A stretch of 64,000 bases of DNA from Chrysomallon squamiferum. Taxonomy: Eukaryota; Mollusca; Gastropoda; Neomphalida; Peltospiridae. Positions 23,621 through 37,900 of the stretch are shown piece by piece. The stretch's first letter is position 1, and each line of letters begins with the position of its first letter. Under the pieces are notes generated by a model. It was not told the DNA's origin. It did no database searches and saw only the letters and a list, made by a program, of their open reading frames with translations. The stretch covers positions 20,800,110-20,864,109 of the forward strand of contig CM022679.1 of NCBI GenBank assembly GCA_012295275.1. Reading direction: 5' to 3'. A program made the translations under genes and the position numbers.

Positions 23621-24712
23621 ATACTATTTTTTACAGTCTAGAATTTTTTTTTTTTTTTTTGTATTCTTGTTGGTGACTTATTATTGTCCTTGCAATTGGA
23701 CTTGTGAAGTCATAGAATGCACTGATTTTCTGACAACACAAAAAGAAACTATAGAGCAAATAAAACCATTATGTATACAGTGAAGTTGTGACTATAGGAA
23801 AATGGTATTTTTCATCTGGAATCCTTCTTTTCTTATACCGTATTATTAATTGAATATAGGATTGCAAAAAAAAAATCAAACATGATCTGAAAGTATAGAG
23901 AATAAAATTTACAATATTTCTTCTTACCTCTGCAGCTGTATCTTAATGACATTGGTATTTCCTCTTAAATAGTTAACAAAGTCTTCAGACTGCTGAATTT
24001 ATCTGACCTATACAGATGTTTCGAATTACTTCAGTTTTGAGATCAATTTGAAATTTAGATATCAAATGTTAAAAACTTAATAGTTATAAAAAAAAGAAAT
24101 AGGATGATGAAAAGTGGATCATTTAAAATTGCAAATTATTGAAAATGATTATATTTAAATATTTATGACTATTTGCTTTTTGTAATCATTCATTTATAAA
24201 CATCTGAGTATTTATAATGAGACATATCAATTAGTTGGGGGGTTGTATGGATTTTTCTTTGTTCTGTTTTGGGTTTTTAATTTATATCTTAACCTGTCTG
24301 ATGTTTTCAGGTTCACCAGCAGAGCCAAGAGTTCACGGAAATTAACAGACTTTTTCGTGAGACAATGTCTCAAAATATTGAAAAACTGGAGAGAATTGAA
24401 AATGGAGAACTATGGAGCAACTACTGTCAGTAAGTCAATTTTCTCTGTAGTGAACCTTTTACTATACATTGTTGGTTTCTTCATACTAAGACAATATTGT
24501 ACGTTTGATGTTTATGTTGTTGTTTTTTGTGTGTTTTGTCTACTGTGTACAACTAAGGTCACGGGATCAGTCATTGTTAATCACAAATCACATAATTTCC
24601 TGTTTTATCCAGTTGTCCATGACTCATTTATACATGACTGTATTTTGTATTTTTATGCCTGGGGAAATATGTATATATTTTTCTTTCCTTCTAATGAAAA
24701 ATAAAAATAAAA

Positions 24713-24754
<42 letters not shown>

Positions 24755-25104
24755 TAATAATAAAAAGAAGAATAAATTAGTAATTTGATTTGACACTAAA
24801 TAACTTTAAATTAAAAGAATGTTATTAAATAAAAACATTTCTTTCATTTTTATTTAATTTTTGTTGTTTTGTTTTTCTGTCCGTTAAATTTCAATAATTT
24901 AATAAAAATGGTTAAAATTTCTCCTCATAAAATCATTAATTATTATAATTAAATTATTCTTACTATTTAACAGTAAAAAGACTGTTATGGAAAGGAAACT
25001 GGATAAAGTGGAGGAAAGGCAGTTATTTCATGGTACGGCAAAGAAAAACATCGAAGCAATCTGTCATCAGGGGTTTGATTTTCGCTTTAATGGAAAAGCA
25101 GTAG

Positions 25105-25371
<267 letters not shown>

Positions 25372-25374
25372 TAG

Positions 25375-27028
25375 TCACACAGGTCACCTATCCATAAATA
25401 GAGTTTCTTCATAAGGAAAACAGAAAATAAACAGAAAAGCATTAAAGTTTAGCTTTAGTCACTTGTATGCAGCAAGATTAAATTTAAAAAGTAAACTTTT
25501 TTGATGTATCATAAAACTGAATGATGGATTTTTGGCCTGTTTTGTTTTGTTATTTTGCTAGAGAAATATTATTTTGCCTGCTTTAACGTTTTCTTTTATT
25601 ACTAAATACAGATTTATGCAAATGTTTCATATTGGTTTTTTAAATATGTACTGTCTGTAATTTTGAAATTTAATTATATATCTTTACCTCATGTGTGTTT
25701 ATGTATTTGTGAATAACAACACATTTATAAACATTTTACTGTTGTACCTGTTCAGTGTTACTTAATAACATTTATAATTTTAAATATGGTCAAAATATTT
25801 TTGCTACCTTTAGGAAAATTTACTGTAATCTAAATTTATCTTTATAGAAATATGTCTTCAATGTCTGTATAATAGAAGCCACACCAAAACATAAAATAAA
25901 TATACAAATAAAATGGTATCGTAGTTCTGTGAGAAATGGTGGAAAAAATCCATCTTCTCCCATCCAACTAACTACAGACAAAGAGCTTCAATACTTTCAA
26001 TACAAAATCTTTTTTTTTATCTTAACAACATATTTGATAAAATGTTGTATAAAAGATTCAGATAACAGTTAATTTTGTCATATAATTAGTGAAGGATTAA
26101 TAAACTTGTTTTACATATGTTGCCATGTTTTGACATTTTGGAACACTGTTATAAACTGGGTATTTGTGAGAATAAAGTGAGACGAAATAAATTCACAATT
26201 ATTTTAGACAACCCAAATTATTCTGTAGAAGATAATATAATAAATTTAATATTTAATGGCTAAATAGTGCATATATAAATCAAAAAGAAAACACCCAAAA
26301 CTACCTTTAACTGAATTCCAAAATGTTCAGAACAGGTATTATTAAATAGATAAACAGAAAATTAATTTGAAGCCAAATCAAACATTTCGACAAAACTCTA
26401 GGACTGAAATGTAAAAATATCAACCATGTTATAAAATTTACAGATAGGAAATGAAAAAAAAATGTATAACTTAAAAAAAAAATTAAAATTAAAACAAAAT
26501 TAAAATTAATACCATTATTTACTCATTTATGTATCTTAGAATATCGTATACTTTGTATTTATGGCTTAAATGTTTCTGACTAGGAATTACAACATAATTA
26601 GGACTGATTTATAGATAATCAGGAGACCGTGGATATGATCATTCATATTTTTGAGATGCACTGAACAGGTGTCTTTCCAAGATAACTTAAATGATTGTTA
26701 ACCTTTGCATTTCAACTAAGAGCAAAGTATATTAGTAAAATTAATTCCCAGCCCCCCATTCAGTGATGTTTGTGGATCAACAGTATTAGAAAAAAAAAAT
26801 CATTTAAGGCCAGACAATGGAACAGCATTTCTTTAAATTTCACTTATTTATTTATTAATACAGTTTGTGTGGGAAATAATTAATGCATTTTATTTTACTT
26901 TGTTTTTTAGTTTGGCAAAATTAATATCATCAGGGCCATGTCGCATAAAATTCAATGATTGTTTTAATTTTATTTTAAATATTGAAGATTAAAAATGTAA
27001 TTTAGTAATTATTATTATTATGATTATG

Positions 27029-27103
<75 letters not shown>

Positions 27104-28560
27104 ACAGGTGGTGGAAAAATAAAATTATATATATTTTATTTTTAAAAGAAATTATATATTATAATTTCATTATTATTAAATAAAGTTAGTAATAAATGTA
27201 CAGCAGGCTCACTACATTTTGGAAGGAAAAAACGTAGAAATGATATAGCATAATATAATATGGTTTTTAATAGATTAGTTTATCTAGTATTAAATAAGCA
27301 TGATATATATATATATATATATATTTCTATATATATATATTAATTTTCAGATAGGGACGACAGAGCATATACAAAAGTTGTCTTGATTCTAGGTTTGCAA
27401 TCGGTTATTACTATGAGATACAGACAAATACTGAAGTTGATGATTGGTAATATAACTACACAAGTTTCTGATGAGTATTTCTTTGGACAGGTGGAATGCA
27501 CACTAGGCCAGGTATATGTCAAATGGAACAGAGATGGGTAGGATGAATGTCAACGGATTAAGGTATTGTTCTGATTAGGATACCAAAGTGATTTAACTAA
27601 AGGAGGTTTTACCTGTGATGGATAGCATTAACAAAAAAACTTTAAACTATAAATTCTGAGCAGTTAAGATCGCTTTGCATGATATTACTAATCAAACAGA
27701 ATTGTTTTTTCAAATGGGAATTAATTACAATAGTATATTAAGACAAAATGAAAGAATCGAAACCTGATTTTTCTAATAATGTTTTCCAGTATGACTTTAT
27801 GATTTTGGATTATGTGTATCCATCTGACGTTTATTTGATGTCATAGGACTGTTATAATGAAGCCAAAATCAAGTAAATAATTAATTTTATTATTTTTATT
27901 TTTATTTTTTTTAACGAAATGCATAATTTCATTTTCATTTTCTTTGAAAAAAAAAATGCAATACTGTTCAAAAAGTTCTGATTTTAACAGTGTTAAAATT
28001 ATGTTTCAACATGATTAATTTCAATTATTTTCAAATACAACTATAATGTTAATAATAATTTTAAATCAATATAATAATATATTAATAAATCAGCAAAAAT
28101 AATCCAGTTAATATTTTTTTTTTTTTTTTTTTTTAATATTATTCTCCTCTTCTTTTTTTCAAAAACAAATCAACAATCAAAATGCTTACAATAGTTATTT
28201 ATTTTATTTATTTATTTATATTTATTTTTTTAATAATAATAAGTGACTGGCAAAAATAAAAAGAGGCTGTCAAATGTCTTCCATGGATATCCGTAACGTA
28301 CAATTCCTTGTCAACATAAATAAAATTCTATATTCAAGTTATAAAATACCTCTTTGTTTTGTATGTTTTTCGTGGTTTTCCAGTAAATAATAAGTAACTT
28401 TATTACATTAAATTATGATCAAACCTCTTTATAACGTCCCTTGGTGTACTGCCATCCCTGTTTACCGTTAAGATTTTAATTCTTCATTATTATTTTGTAC
28501 CATTAAGAACTCTCCATCATAAACTTATATCGATACATACTGATTCCCTGACACGTTTTT
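25375..28560. repeat. Non-coding flank downstream of locus 2
   Basis: Parallels 14,791-17,340 (3' UTR block, AATAAA near 25,895, conserved downstream blocks). It contains an (ATT)n tract at 27006-27101, (AT)n at 27304-27342 and poly-T at 28119-28134. The segment about 27,340-27,860 has no counterpart at locus 1 by eye and shows no convincing coding frame. Confidence 0.55.
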
Positions 28561-31112
28561 AATGAAATAATATTGTTATGTATTTGACATATTTCTATAA
28601 GGCAGTGCCATATTAAACTAATGTGAAACCCCTAAATCCGAAAAATATATATAAATATTAAAACATAAATTATTTATTTCCTAGTAAAATATTGCATTTT
28701 CTTTTTTCCGCTTGCTATAGATGTGTCTAACTCTTCCATAATATTATTTAAATGTAGATATCAGTTATAGATATCAAAAGTAACACAGCTACCAATTAGA
28801 TGATGATACAGGAACTGTCACTTTCACACACACGTTCATTTTCAATACTTATTAGAATGAGCCTATTTAGTTTATTATAACTCTTAGTGTGGTAGTTCTT
28901 TTGCCATATGCAATTTGTTCTGCTCACTTGATCCTAATTAGCCTTTGACATAAATAGAGCTTTGCAGAACAATGTATATATGCAAAGTCTGGAACTGTCG
29001 GTTTTTCTGTTTTGGATGAATATGGAAACAAACAACAACACAAAAACCATTTGATTATTGAACTGAATTTTAATTGAACATTATTTTCTTGTTTTATGTA
29101 TGTGTTTTTGTACACAGCCTCTGACTAAAAGCTGACAGGTTATCGGATCTCCCTCTTTTGGCTGACTCATTGAGATTTTTCTTGTTCCAACCAATACTGT
29201 ACAACTGGGTGTGTTATTTACTGCTGATCCGGGCTGTGGGTTGGTTTGTATAAAATATTAATTCCTTTGTTGTTAATTAGAAAGTTGCAGCTTTCTGCCC
29301 CTACCTCCTTCCTTGTACAGATAGTAATGTTTGGTCAGCTCTGTATTTTTAGTTCGATGACAAAATATATAGGCATATGTACATATACGTATCCCCACAT
29401 CTTAACAGACAAACAAACAAAAAAACATACACGCCCACACACAAACGCACGGTAGAGGACTGACTCAATATCAAGTGTGCCGCTGATAATGTGGATCCTG
29501 TTAGACAGTAGTCTGTCTGTTAAAAACATTCTTGATCATTTAAAAGCATGGAAATATAATTCGCTGTACTCCCCACTCCGAACTTGGAGGACTCCAGGAT
29601 AGCACAGCAATATATAAACTTTTACAAATGAAAATTTAAGCTGTTAATAAACTGAATGATTCTTTTTGTATTGTGCTGTTTATCACACATTCCATAATAT
29701 TACTGTAATTATACAACAAGAATTTTCGTTGAATTACTGTTTTAATAAGAAAACATTTTATCGAAGATACTTTTTATTTAAGAATATATAAATAACTATT
29801 TATTATTAAAATGACAAACAAAAATACAAATACCGTAATTTAGATGTTTGCGAAAGATGCAAATACAAAAGCAAAAGAAAAAATGTATTCCTACGTTTTT
29901 AGTCTGGCACAGATGTTACACTGTGGTGGGTTTTTGACATTCCTTTGTAAAACAATTATCATCACGTTAATCCAAATTATGAAACATATTGTACATGAAA
30001 GAATTAGTCATAAAGTTTCAGGTTGATTCAACACAAGGTAATTCACCCATCGGTCACTTTAGCATTACTAAAATTGTTATCTGTGACTGACTGTTTTAAG
30101 CTGTGCCAGGTAATGTTGGTAAGGATATAGATTCTTTGATCTATTAACTGAAATATTAAATTGACCCCCAAAAATGTTTATCAGATAGCACAGGTGGCGC
30201 TGTAAGTACCATGGAATGGTTTACAAAATAAAATTGTTGGTATGACGTAACAATACGTTCGTATATGCTCCTATGCTATAAATGAGCACAAATTTAAGAA
30301 TTTTCTGTGAGCGACTGTATTCAGCTGTGCCAAGTAATGTTGGTAAGGACTTGGATTTGTTTATCTATTGACTGAAATATTGACCCTCAGAATGTATATC
30401 AGATAGCACAGGTGGTGCTGTAAGCTAACATAGAATGGTTTACACAATAAAATTGTTGATATTGCATATCAGTACGTTCGTATAAATAAATTCAGATTGT
30501 GACAGTAGTTTATACCACGATGGTATAACAGCCACTAGATGAATAACACATCAGCAAGAGTACTGGACAAGATCTTAGATAATTTTTAGTGAAGGTGGCC
30601 ACAGTTTAAGATTCTTTTGCTTTTTATTTACAAAATCATATTTTATAAAATAATTTTATGAACCTGCGTCAGAAAAAGAACAATAAGAGAAAAGTTCAAA
30701 TTTGTTTATCATATAAAAATCGATTTAAACGTGGAAACCTGAAAATTTAAAAAATACGATTTGAATTTTCCAACGGATCTTAATTTGACATATAAAAATT
30801 AGTCATTAATAAAAGTATCTGGTTAGTGTACGCAAATGAAATCTATCTACTGAAAGACAGATTCGTAGATATTTGGTTTGACGTTAAAAATAAGACAAGT
30901 ATATCTGTTTTCATCACTCTGATGCAAGACTAAAACAAGTTTGGTGCGAAAACAAAAAGAGAGAAATGTTTTGCTCCGAAGTCTTTTAGAAACCATAGAG
31001 AGAGTTTGGGAAACTGATGCTGCTATTAAGAATATTATAATTTATTTCTTGTTCTTCAAATTTTTTTTAATGAGATTGCTTAATGATGATAAGAATATGG
31101 GTTCCAACTGCA

Positions 31113-31175
<63 letters not shown>

Positions 31176-31499
31176 CCTTGGGATGTCATAAATATGAAAT
31201 GGGATGGAACACTGAAAATATAGGGATGCAGTACGTGTTTTGGATATGTTTGTATAGGAATCCGTCGCGTGCAATTTTCGAGATATGCTGTACTGTATTT
31301 GTGTATTTATGGGATATTCATAGAAATCTCTTTTTTTATAATTCTAATTGTTTGTGTGTCATACGTTTACCTTTACTTTTCAAATTACTAACATACATTT
31401 TGTATCATTTTACTGGTTTTTCATTTCGAGATTTTAATTTTAATTTATTTAGCTACATTTTAATTTTTTTTTTTTTTTTAAATTGTGCTTTTGCCATCG
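28561..31499. repeat. Upstream flank of PARP locus 3 (segmental unit 3)
   Basis: 28,565-28,700, 29,100-29,300 and 29,490-30,300 parallel the flanks of loci 1 and 2. A local tandem duplication of about 224 bases starts at 30,081 and 30,305; both copies carry the CTCF-like site, the second degenerate. A (GA)n tract lies at 31119-31170. The 189-codon frame at 30941-31510 runs through this GA repeat and I do not consider it a gene. Confidence 0.55.
30189..30202 (+). promoter_or_regulatory. CTCF-like motif upstream of locus 3
   Basis: CACAGGTGGCGCTG, identical to 19755-19768. A second copy at 30407-30420 has one change in the core (GGTGGTGC). Confidence 0.4.
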
Positions 31500-31586
31500 C
31501 CGGAAGTTGAGAACGATAGACCATGGTTTAGGAGACTGGGCACAGTCTAGTTTATATATAACATTTACGTCGTTAAGTAAATCACA
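31500..31586 (+). promoter_or_regulatory. Candidate promoter sites of PARP locus 3
   Basis: CCGGAAGT (ETS-like) at 31500-31507 within a block shared with locus 1 (GCCATCGCCGGAAGTTGAGA). Only one weakened RUNX-like site, AAATCACA at 31579-31586, remains. Confidence 0.4.
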
Positions 31587-31869
31587 CCTTTATAAAAGTC
31601 TATGGACATAGATTACATCTATTAGTAAAAGTTTCGTCGGTTTTACTTTTTAATATTAGTAACCGTCGTTGAAAACACAAAATTATTCACAAATTGATGA
31701 TTACGAGCGTTCACGTTTCCCGCAACAACTGTGACACGATTTATTTCGCAGAATTTGCACTAGTTTCGATTTCGACATTCGACAAAGTGTTTCCTGTATT
31801 TACAGAATCACTTGAGATATGATTAGAAATAAAAATGGGATACAAGAACTGGAATACTATTGAAATATA

Positions 31870-34800
31870 ATGTCGACGGACAACGAAAAATTAGCAATAA
31901 TCGTTAATTCTATTCTACTAAGACATCAATGTTTGTTAAGCTTAGAGGCATTATCGCGGGAGCTTAAATCACAGACACAGGTGATATTTCAAGACGAGTT
32001 ACTTTTAAAGTTTCTGAAAAAATTTCCACAGTCGTTTTCATTCCGAAATGTCGATCATAAAAAAATTAGATATTTAGAAGTACGCGCAATTACAGACATT
32101 GCACTATGTCAAAAACATGCAAAGAAAAATGGAAGTTGTGATGGTAAATGCGGAAACCTTCATATATGCAAATATTTTTTCCTATCAGGTCGTTGTAGTT
32201 TTGGTGAAAAGTGCTCATTTGGTCATGATTATAGATCAAGACATAATGAGCTGGTTTTCAGGGCTCATTTGCTTGATGTCAAAAATATTGCACTTGAACA
32301 TTTAAGGTTTTTAGTCTGTCAAACAAGTTGCAGAAATGTTACCACAATGCCTCAGATTTGCACTTTTTATAATACTTCAAAAACATGTTCAAACAAAAAA
32401 TGCAAAAACTTACATATGTGTAAGTATTTTTTGGAAAGTACATGCAAGTTTAACGACTGCAAACGAAACCATTCTGTTCAGGATCTAAATGTTACCGATA
32501 TACTGAAAGGCTATGGTTTTAATATTAATCAGTCACCAGATGAAATTCTGCAAGAACTTAGACAATTCTTTTGTAATGAAATAACACAAAATCCCAGCTG
32601 TTTAGGGCATCAGCCAGAACATCACAGATCAGCTGAAATAAGTTATTCAAGTGATCAGTATGCAATGAAATACCCAGATGAAAGAGAAACTGATTTTCAA
32701 CCTTATATTCAAACCATCATAGCAGGTCCTAAATCAGTGGATATCAGTAAACCTGTTCCAAAAGAAATAAAAACTGGAGGAAAACAGCCATCAGTAATTT
32801 GCATTCATAATCTCAGAGGCAAATGTGAATTTGGATCTTCCTGTCGTTGTGAGCACAAGTCAGGAATTTACCAGTGGCAGTGGAAGACAGACACTGATTT
32901 GAAATGGACTGATTTTAATGAAGACAACAACATTGCAATAGAGAAAATCTTTAGTCAACCGGATAAATCTGAGTGCTATATAATGATGGGGTATAATATT
33001 TCAGTTTCTTTTATACATATATATGTAACAAATGTTAAACAATAAATTACACTTATGGTTGTTTTGTATGTTCTTATTCTTATTATTATTATTTTTATTT
33101 ATCTTTTTTTTTTTTAAGTTCAAGATCATTAGAAATAATTCATACAAGCTGTTCAACAAAAACTTTATAGCTATATTTATTAATAATAGTTTTGATCATT
33201 TCTTTTTTAAAAAATACCCTTTTGTAATGTAAAATATAACAATTTTGCTTCATTAGTAAGTTGTATTTCAAAAGCAAATAAAAACATCTTGATCATTGTT
33301 ACCTACGGCTAAATAAACATAAATTAATTTATTATTTATTAAGCCTTTTAAGCAAGAAACCTTTTTAAATTCAAGTAACCTGGCAGTTCGCCAGAATGAA
33401 TAACTCAGAATTCAGCAAATTCTCTTTGAATAACAGCGGATTGCAAATGAACATTCAAATCGTGTATCTATTCAGAAATGAAGTTTTTCATTTGATGTGA
33501 TGTTTTTACATATGTATCATGCATTAATCTTAAAGGATTTTAAGAAATTTCCTAGGAATTTTTTTCATTGATGTAGATCACCTTTAAGTTGTAGATCACA
33601 TACCAAAGTTACGCCCATTTTTCTCTCTCTTTCTTTTTTTCTCTTTATTTTTATTTTTTCTTCACCACACCAGTGAAAAATACAGGTTTGCCATGTATGG
33701 TGTAGAATGTTTTGTAGCTGTATTATTTTACTCTCTACTTACTGTTAGCAAAGACAAGTTATCATTTAAAATGAAATATTTTTTCAACTGTAATTTTTCA
33801 GTAAAATAATAAAGATTGATTTTGAATCAATGACTGCCAGCGGAGATGATGAAATTCATATTCGAAGGTTGACAACAATTTCTTCTGCAATAGCACCTCC
33901 TTCCATTCAAAGATGGACAACAGTCTGGCATTGGTACTGGCAGAATGAGAATGGAGAGTGGAAAGAATTTGGTGAACCAGTAAGTAGATAAAATAAATTA
34001 GTTATTTTAAATCATCCTTCGATAATATTATTAATCTTCAGATACTGAATTAATTTAAGACAGACTTCATACAAAGGAAGTATATTTATGTTTCTACTCT
34101 TCCTTTACTCTCCAATCTTCACTGAAAACATTCATCTTGTTGCTAATGAATAGTTACCACATTAAAGAACTTAATACCAGTATTTTGTTACTAGAATCAA
34201 ATCAGAATACATACATCATTTAATGTACTCACAGGTTCTTTTTTTATTATTTATTCTTAAAGGATATAAATGGTTGGAATGCAGATCTTGATAGTGACAA
34301 GATTGAGATAGAATATCAAAAGAATCCAGAAGCTGACATTAATTTTGAAAACAGACGCTTCAAATATGTTCTGTCATTCACCAAAATGAAACAAATAAAC
34401 TGTAAAACAAACAAAGAATGCAAGGTTCAGCGCAGAACAACTTACTTCCATCCACAAAATACTGACAGAAGGTACATTTGAGATAGCAAATATAAACACC
34501 TAAGTCTAGCACTTACCAAATATTTAAGTCATTGTTATTGATAAACTCAGATTTCTAAAGTGATAAAAATATCTTCATCATTCATTATAAAATGTTGGAA
34601 GATTTTAAAGCTGTTTATTTCATAAGGGTTTTCAGGTGTTATTTTCATGTCATATTTTACTAATAAAGAAACTCTTTAGAAATCCCATTTATTTCAGATC
34701 ACAAGGAACTGTATTTTCTAAACATGTAACAAGTTTAATGTCCCAAATTAGTCAAAATGCTTCAGTGTTAATTTAATTTAATTGTTTTGTATCTTTAATA

Positions 34801-34923
34801 TTCTGATCCTGGTTTACTTTCAGGACTGTGGATGATGTTGCTGATGGCCAGTTGAAGTGTGCTGTACCAAAAGAATGGAAAGTAATTAAAAAAGATGTGA
34901 TTGAGCATAATCAAGTGAAACAG
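31870..34923 (+). other. Locus 3: N-terminal RNA-binding head and module 1
   Basis: The intronless 1,121-base first exon carries the head plus the first module's finger and WWE1 start. B 33802-33979 is one codon shorter than its sisters (KIIKIDFESM). C is 34263-34471 and D 34824-34923. The second finger (C-x8-C-x5-C-x3-H) is the most canonical; fingers 3 and 4 are short (C-x8-C-x4 and C-x7-C-x4). Confidence 0.82.
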
Positions 34924-37900
34924 GTGTGTGAAATAGTTACTTCAGTACAGTTAATTATGGGCTTCATTTTCATTTAATACACATCATGATATCAATCTTT
35001 TTTTAAATGGAACCAGCCATAAGTATAAAGTTATTCTTATATTTCTGTTTTAAAGTTTTATTAACCAACACAGGCAACAGTATAAATTTATTCTGATTTC
35101 AGTTTAAGCCTCAGTTTTAATAATGAACTAGCCACTAGTATAATTCTATTCTAAATTAAGATTATAGCTCAGTCTTAATACTGAACCAGATAAATATATA
35201 GTTCTTCTTACATTTCCATTTTAATAAAAAGTTATTCTAACTTGATGATAGACTTCTGTTTTAATAATGAGCCAGACAACAGTATAATGTTATTCTTATA
35301 CTTTTCTTTAATATTGAACCAGTGAACAGTATAAAGTTATTCTGAAATGATGATAGATTTCTGTTTTAATAATGAACCAGCAAAATGTTGTTATGAATTC
35401 ATATTATACTTCACTTTTAATACTGGCCTGACTGCCATGAATCATTTTTCAAAACAGAAAGATAAACTTGAATAAAAATAATCTGTGTATGGAAATCACA
35501 GTGTAACAATTTTTCTTGAATCCTATATGATTTCATTCTTTAATTTTATTTTTATCTCCCTCAGTTGACTTCTGAAATATGTAAGCAACACACTAAGGGA
35601 CCTGCCACATCCAAGAGTTGTAGCATTCAGCCAGAACATCAAAGATCAGCTGAAAGATGTTATTCAAGTTATCAGTATGCAATGAAATACCCAGATGAAA
35701 GAGAAATTGATTTTCAACCTGAAATAAGAACCACCAAAACACCTACTAAATCAAGTGCTATCAGTAAGCCTGACACTAAACCAAGAGAGAGAAAAACTGG
35801 AGGAAAACAGCCATCAGTAATTTGTATTCATAATCTCAGAGGCAAATGTGAATTTGGATCTTCCTGTCGTTCTGAGCACAAGTCAGGAATTTACCAGTGG
35901 CAGTGGAAGACAGACACTGATTCGGAATGGACTGATTTTAATGACGACATCAACGTTGCAATAGAGAAAATCTTTAGTCAACCAGATGATTCTGTGTGCT
36001 CTATAAAAATAGGGTATATTATTTGATTCATTTTTGTAAATATATACAATAGTTGAGTGATTAAAGAACAGAGTGTAAGCACAGGTTTTTTCTTGATTTT
36101 TTTTAGATATGTTGTTGTTTTGTATCGTTTTGTTTTTAAATGCAAAATCATTACAAATGGTTCATGGAAACTGTTCTTGCAAGCTGTTCAAAAAATCCTT
36201 TATTGTTACATGTATTAATGAACGTTTTGTACTTTTCATTTTTTAAAAACACCTTCTCTAATGTGAAATATATATAATATATATATATAATACAATATTT
36301 TCATCAGTAAGTGATATTTCAAAAGCAAATCCAAAATCTGGATCATTGTCACTTAAATATACATGAATTGTTTATTTATTAAATTTATTTAGACACAGTT
36401 TTCAAGCAAGATATCTTTTCTCTCTATCCGTCTTTCTTTCTTTTTTATTTTTCTCTTCTTTTATTTATTTATTATTATCACTATTATTATGATTTTTTAT
36501 AGATTTCTTTTTTTTATATCACACCAGAGAAAAATGCAGGTTTGCCATGTATGATGTAAAATTTTGGCTATCAGTTGTTTTATAGCTGTATTATTTTACT
36601 GCTGTACTTTTTATTAGCAAAGACAGGTTTACAATTAAAAAAATTAAACAATTACTTTGAAGTATAAAAACCAGCATATTGTAACCATTTATTCACGACA
36701 TTCAACTGTATTTTCAGTGGCATTGTAATAAAAATTGATTTTGAATCAATGACTGCCAGTGGAGGAGATGAAATTCGTATTCGAAGATTGACAACAATTT
36801 CTTCTGCAATAGCACCTCCTTCCATTCAAAGATGGACAACAGTCTGGCATTGGTACTGGCAGGATGAGAATGGAGTGTGGATAGAATATGGTGAACCAGT
36901 AAGTAGATAAAATAAATGAGCTATTTTAAATCATCCTTCAATGACATAATTAATATCAGACTACATCTGAATTTGTTTAACATGTACATCACACAAAAGA
37001 AGTATAATTATGTTTCTACTCTTCCTGTACTCACCAATCTTCACTGAAAACATTCATCTTGTTGCTATTGAATAGTTACCACATTAAAGAACTTTAAACC
37101 AGTATTTTGTTACTAGAATCAAATCAGAATACACACATTATTTAATGTACTCACAGGTTGTTTTTTTTAAATTTATTCTTAAAGGATGTAAAGGGTAGGA
37201 AAGCAGATCTTGATAGTGACAAGATTGAGATAGAATATCAAAAAAATCCAGAAGCTGACATTAATTTTGAAAACGGATGCTTCAAATATGTTCTGTCATT
37301 CACTAAAATGAAACAAATAAACTGTAAAACAAAGAAAGGACGCAAGGTTCAGCGCAGAACAACTTACTTCCATCCACAAAATACTGACAGAAGGTACATT
37401 TAAAATAGCAAATATAAACACCTAAGTCTAGCACTTGCCAAATATTTAAGTCATTGTTATTGATAAACTCAGATTTCTAAAGTGATAAAAATATCTTCAC
37501 CATTCATTATAAAATGTTGGAAGATTTTAAAGCTGTTTATTTCATAAGGGTTTTCAGGTGTTATTTTCATGTCATATTTTACTAATAAAGAAACTCTTTA
37601 GAAATCCCATTTATTTCAGATCACAAGGAACTGTATTTTCTAAACATGTAACAAGTTTAATGTCCCAAATTAGTCAAAATGCTTCAGTGTTAATTTAATT
37701 TAATTGTTTTGTATCTTTAATATTCTGATCCTGGTTTACTTTCAGGACTGTGGATGATGTTGCTGATGGCCAGTTGAAGTGTGCTGTACCAAAAGAATGG
37801 AAAGTAAGTAAAAAAGATGTGATTGAGCATAATCAAGTGAAACAGGTGTGTGAAATAGTTACTTCAGTACAGTTAATTATGGGCTTCATTTTCATTTAAT

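Noticed and set aside
31119-31176. GA repeat as a GAGA-factor promoter element
   Set aside because: It is an uninterrupted microsatellite similar to the one at 6760-6790 but not at the same relative position, so shared regulation is not supported.
30941-31510. 189-codon plus-strand frame
   Set aside because: It runs through a (GA)n microsatellite that supplies an artificial RE repeat, has no splice or homology support, and overlaps non-coding flank shared with the other loci.
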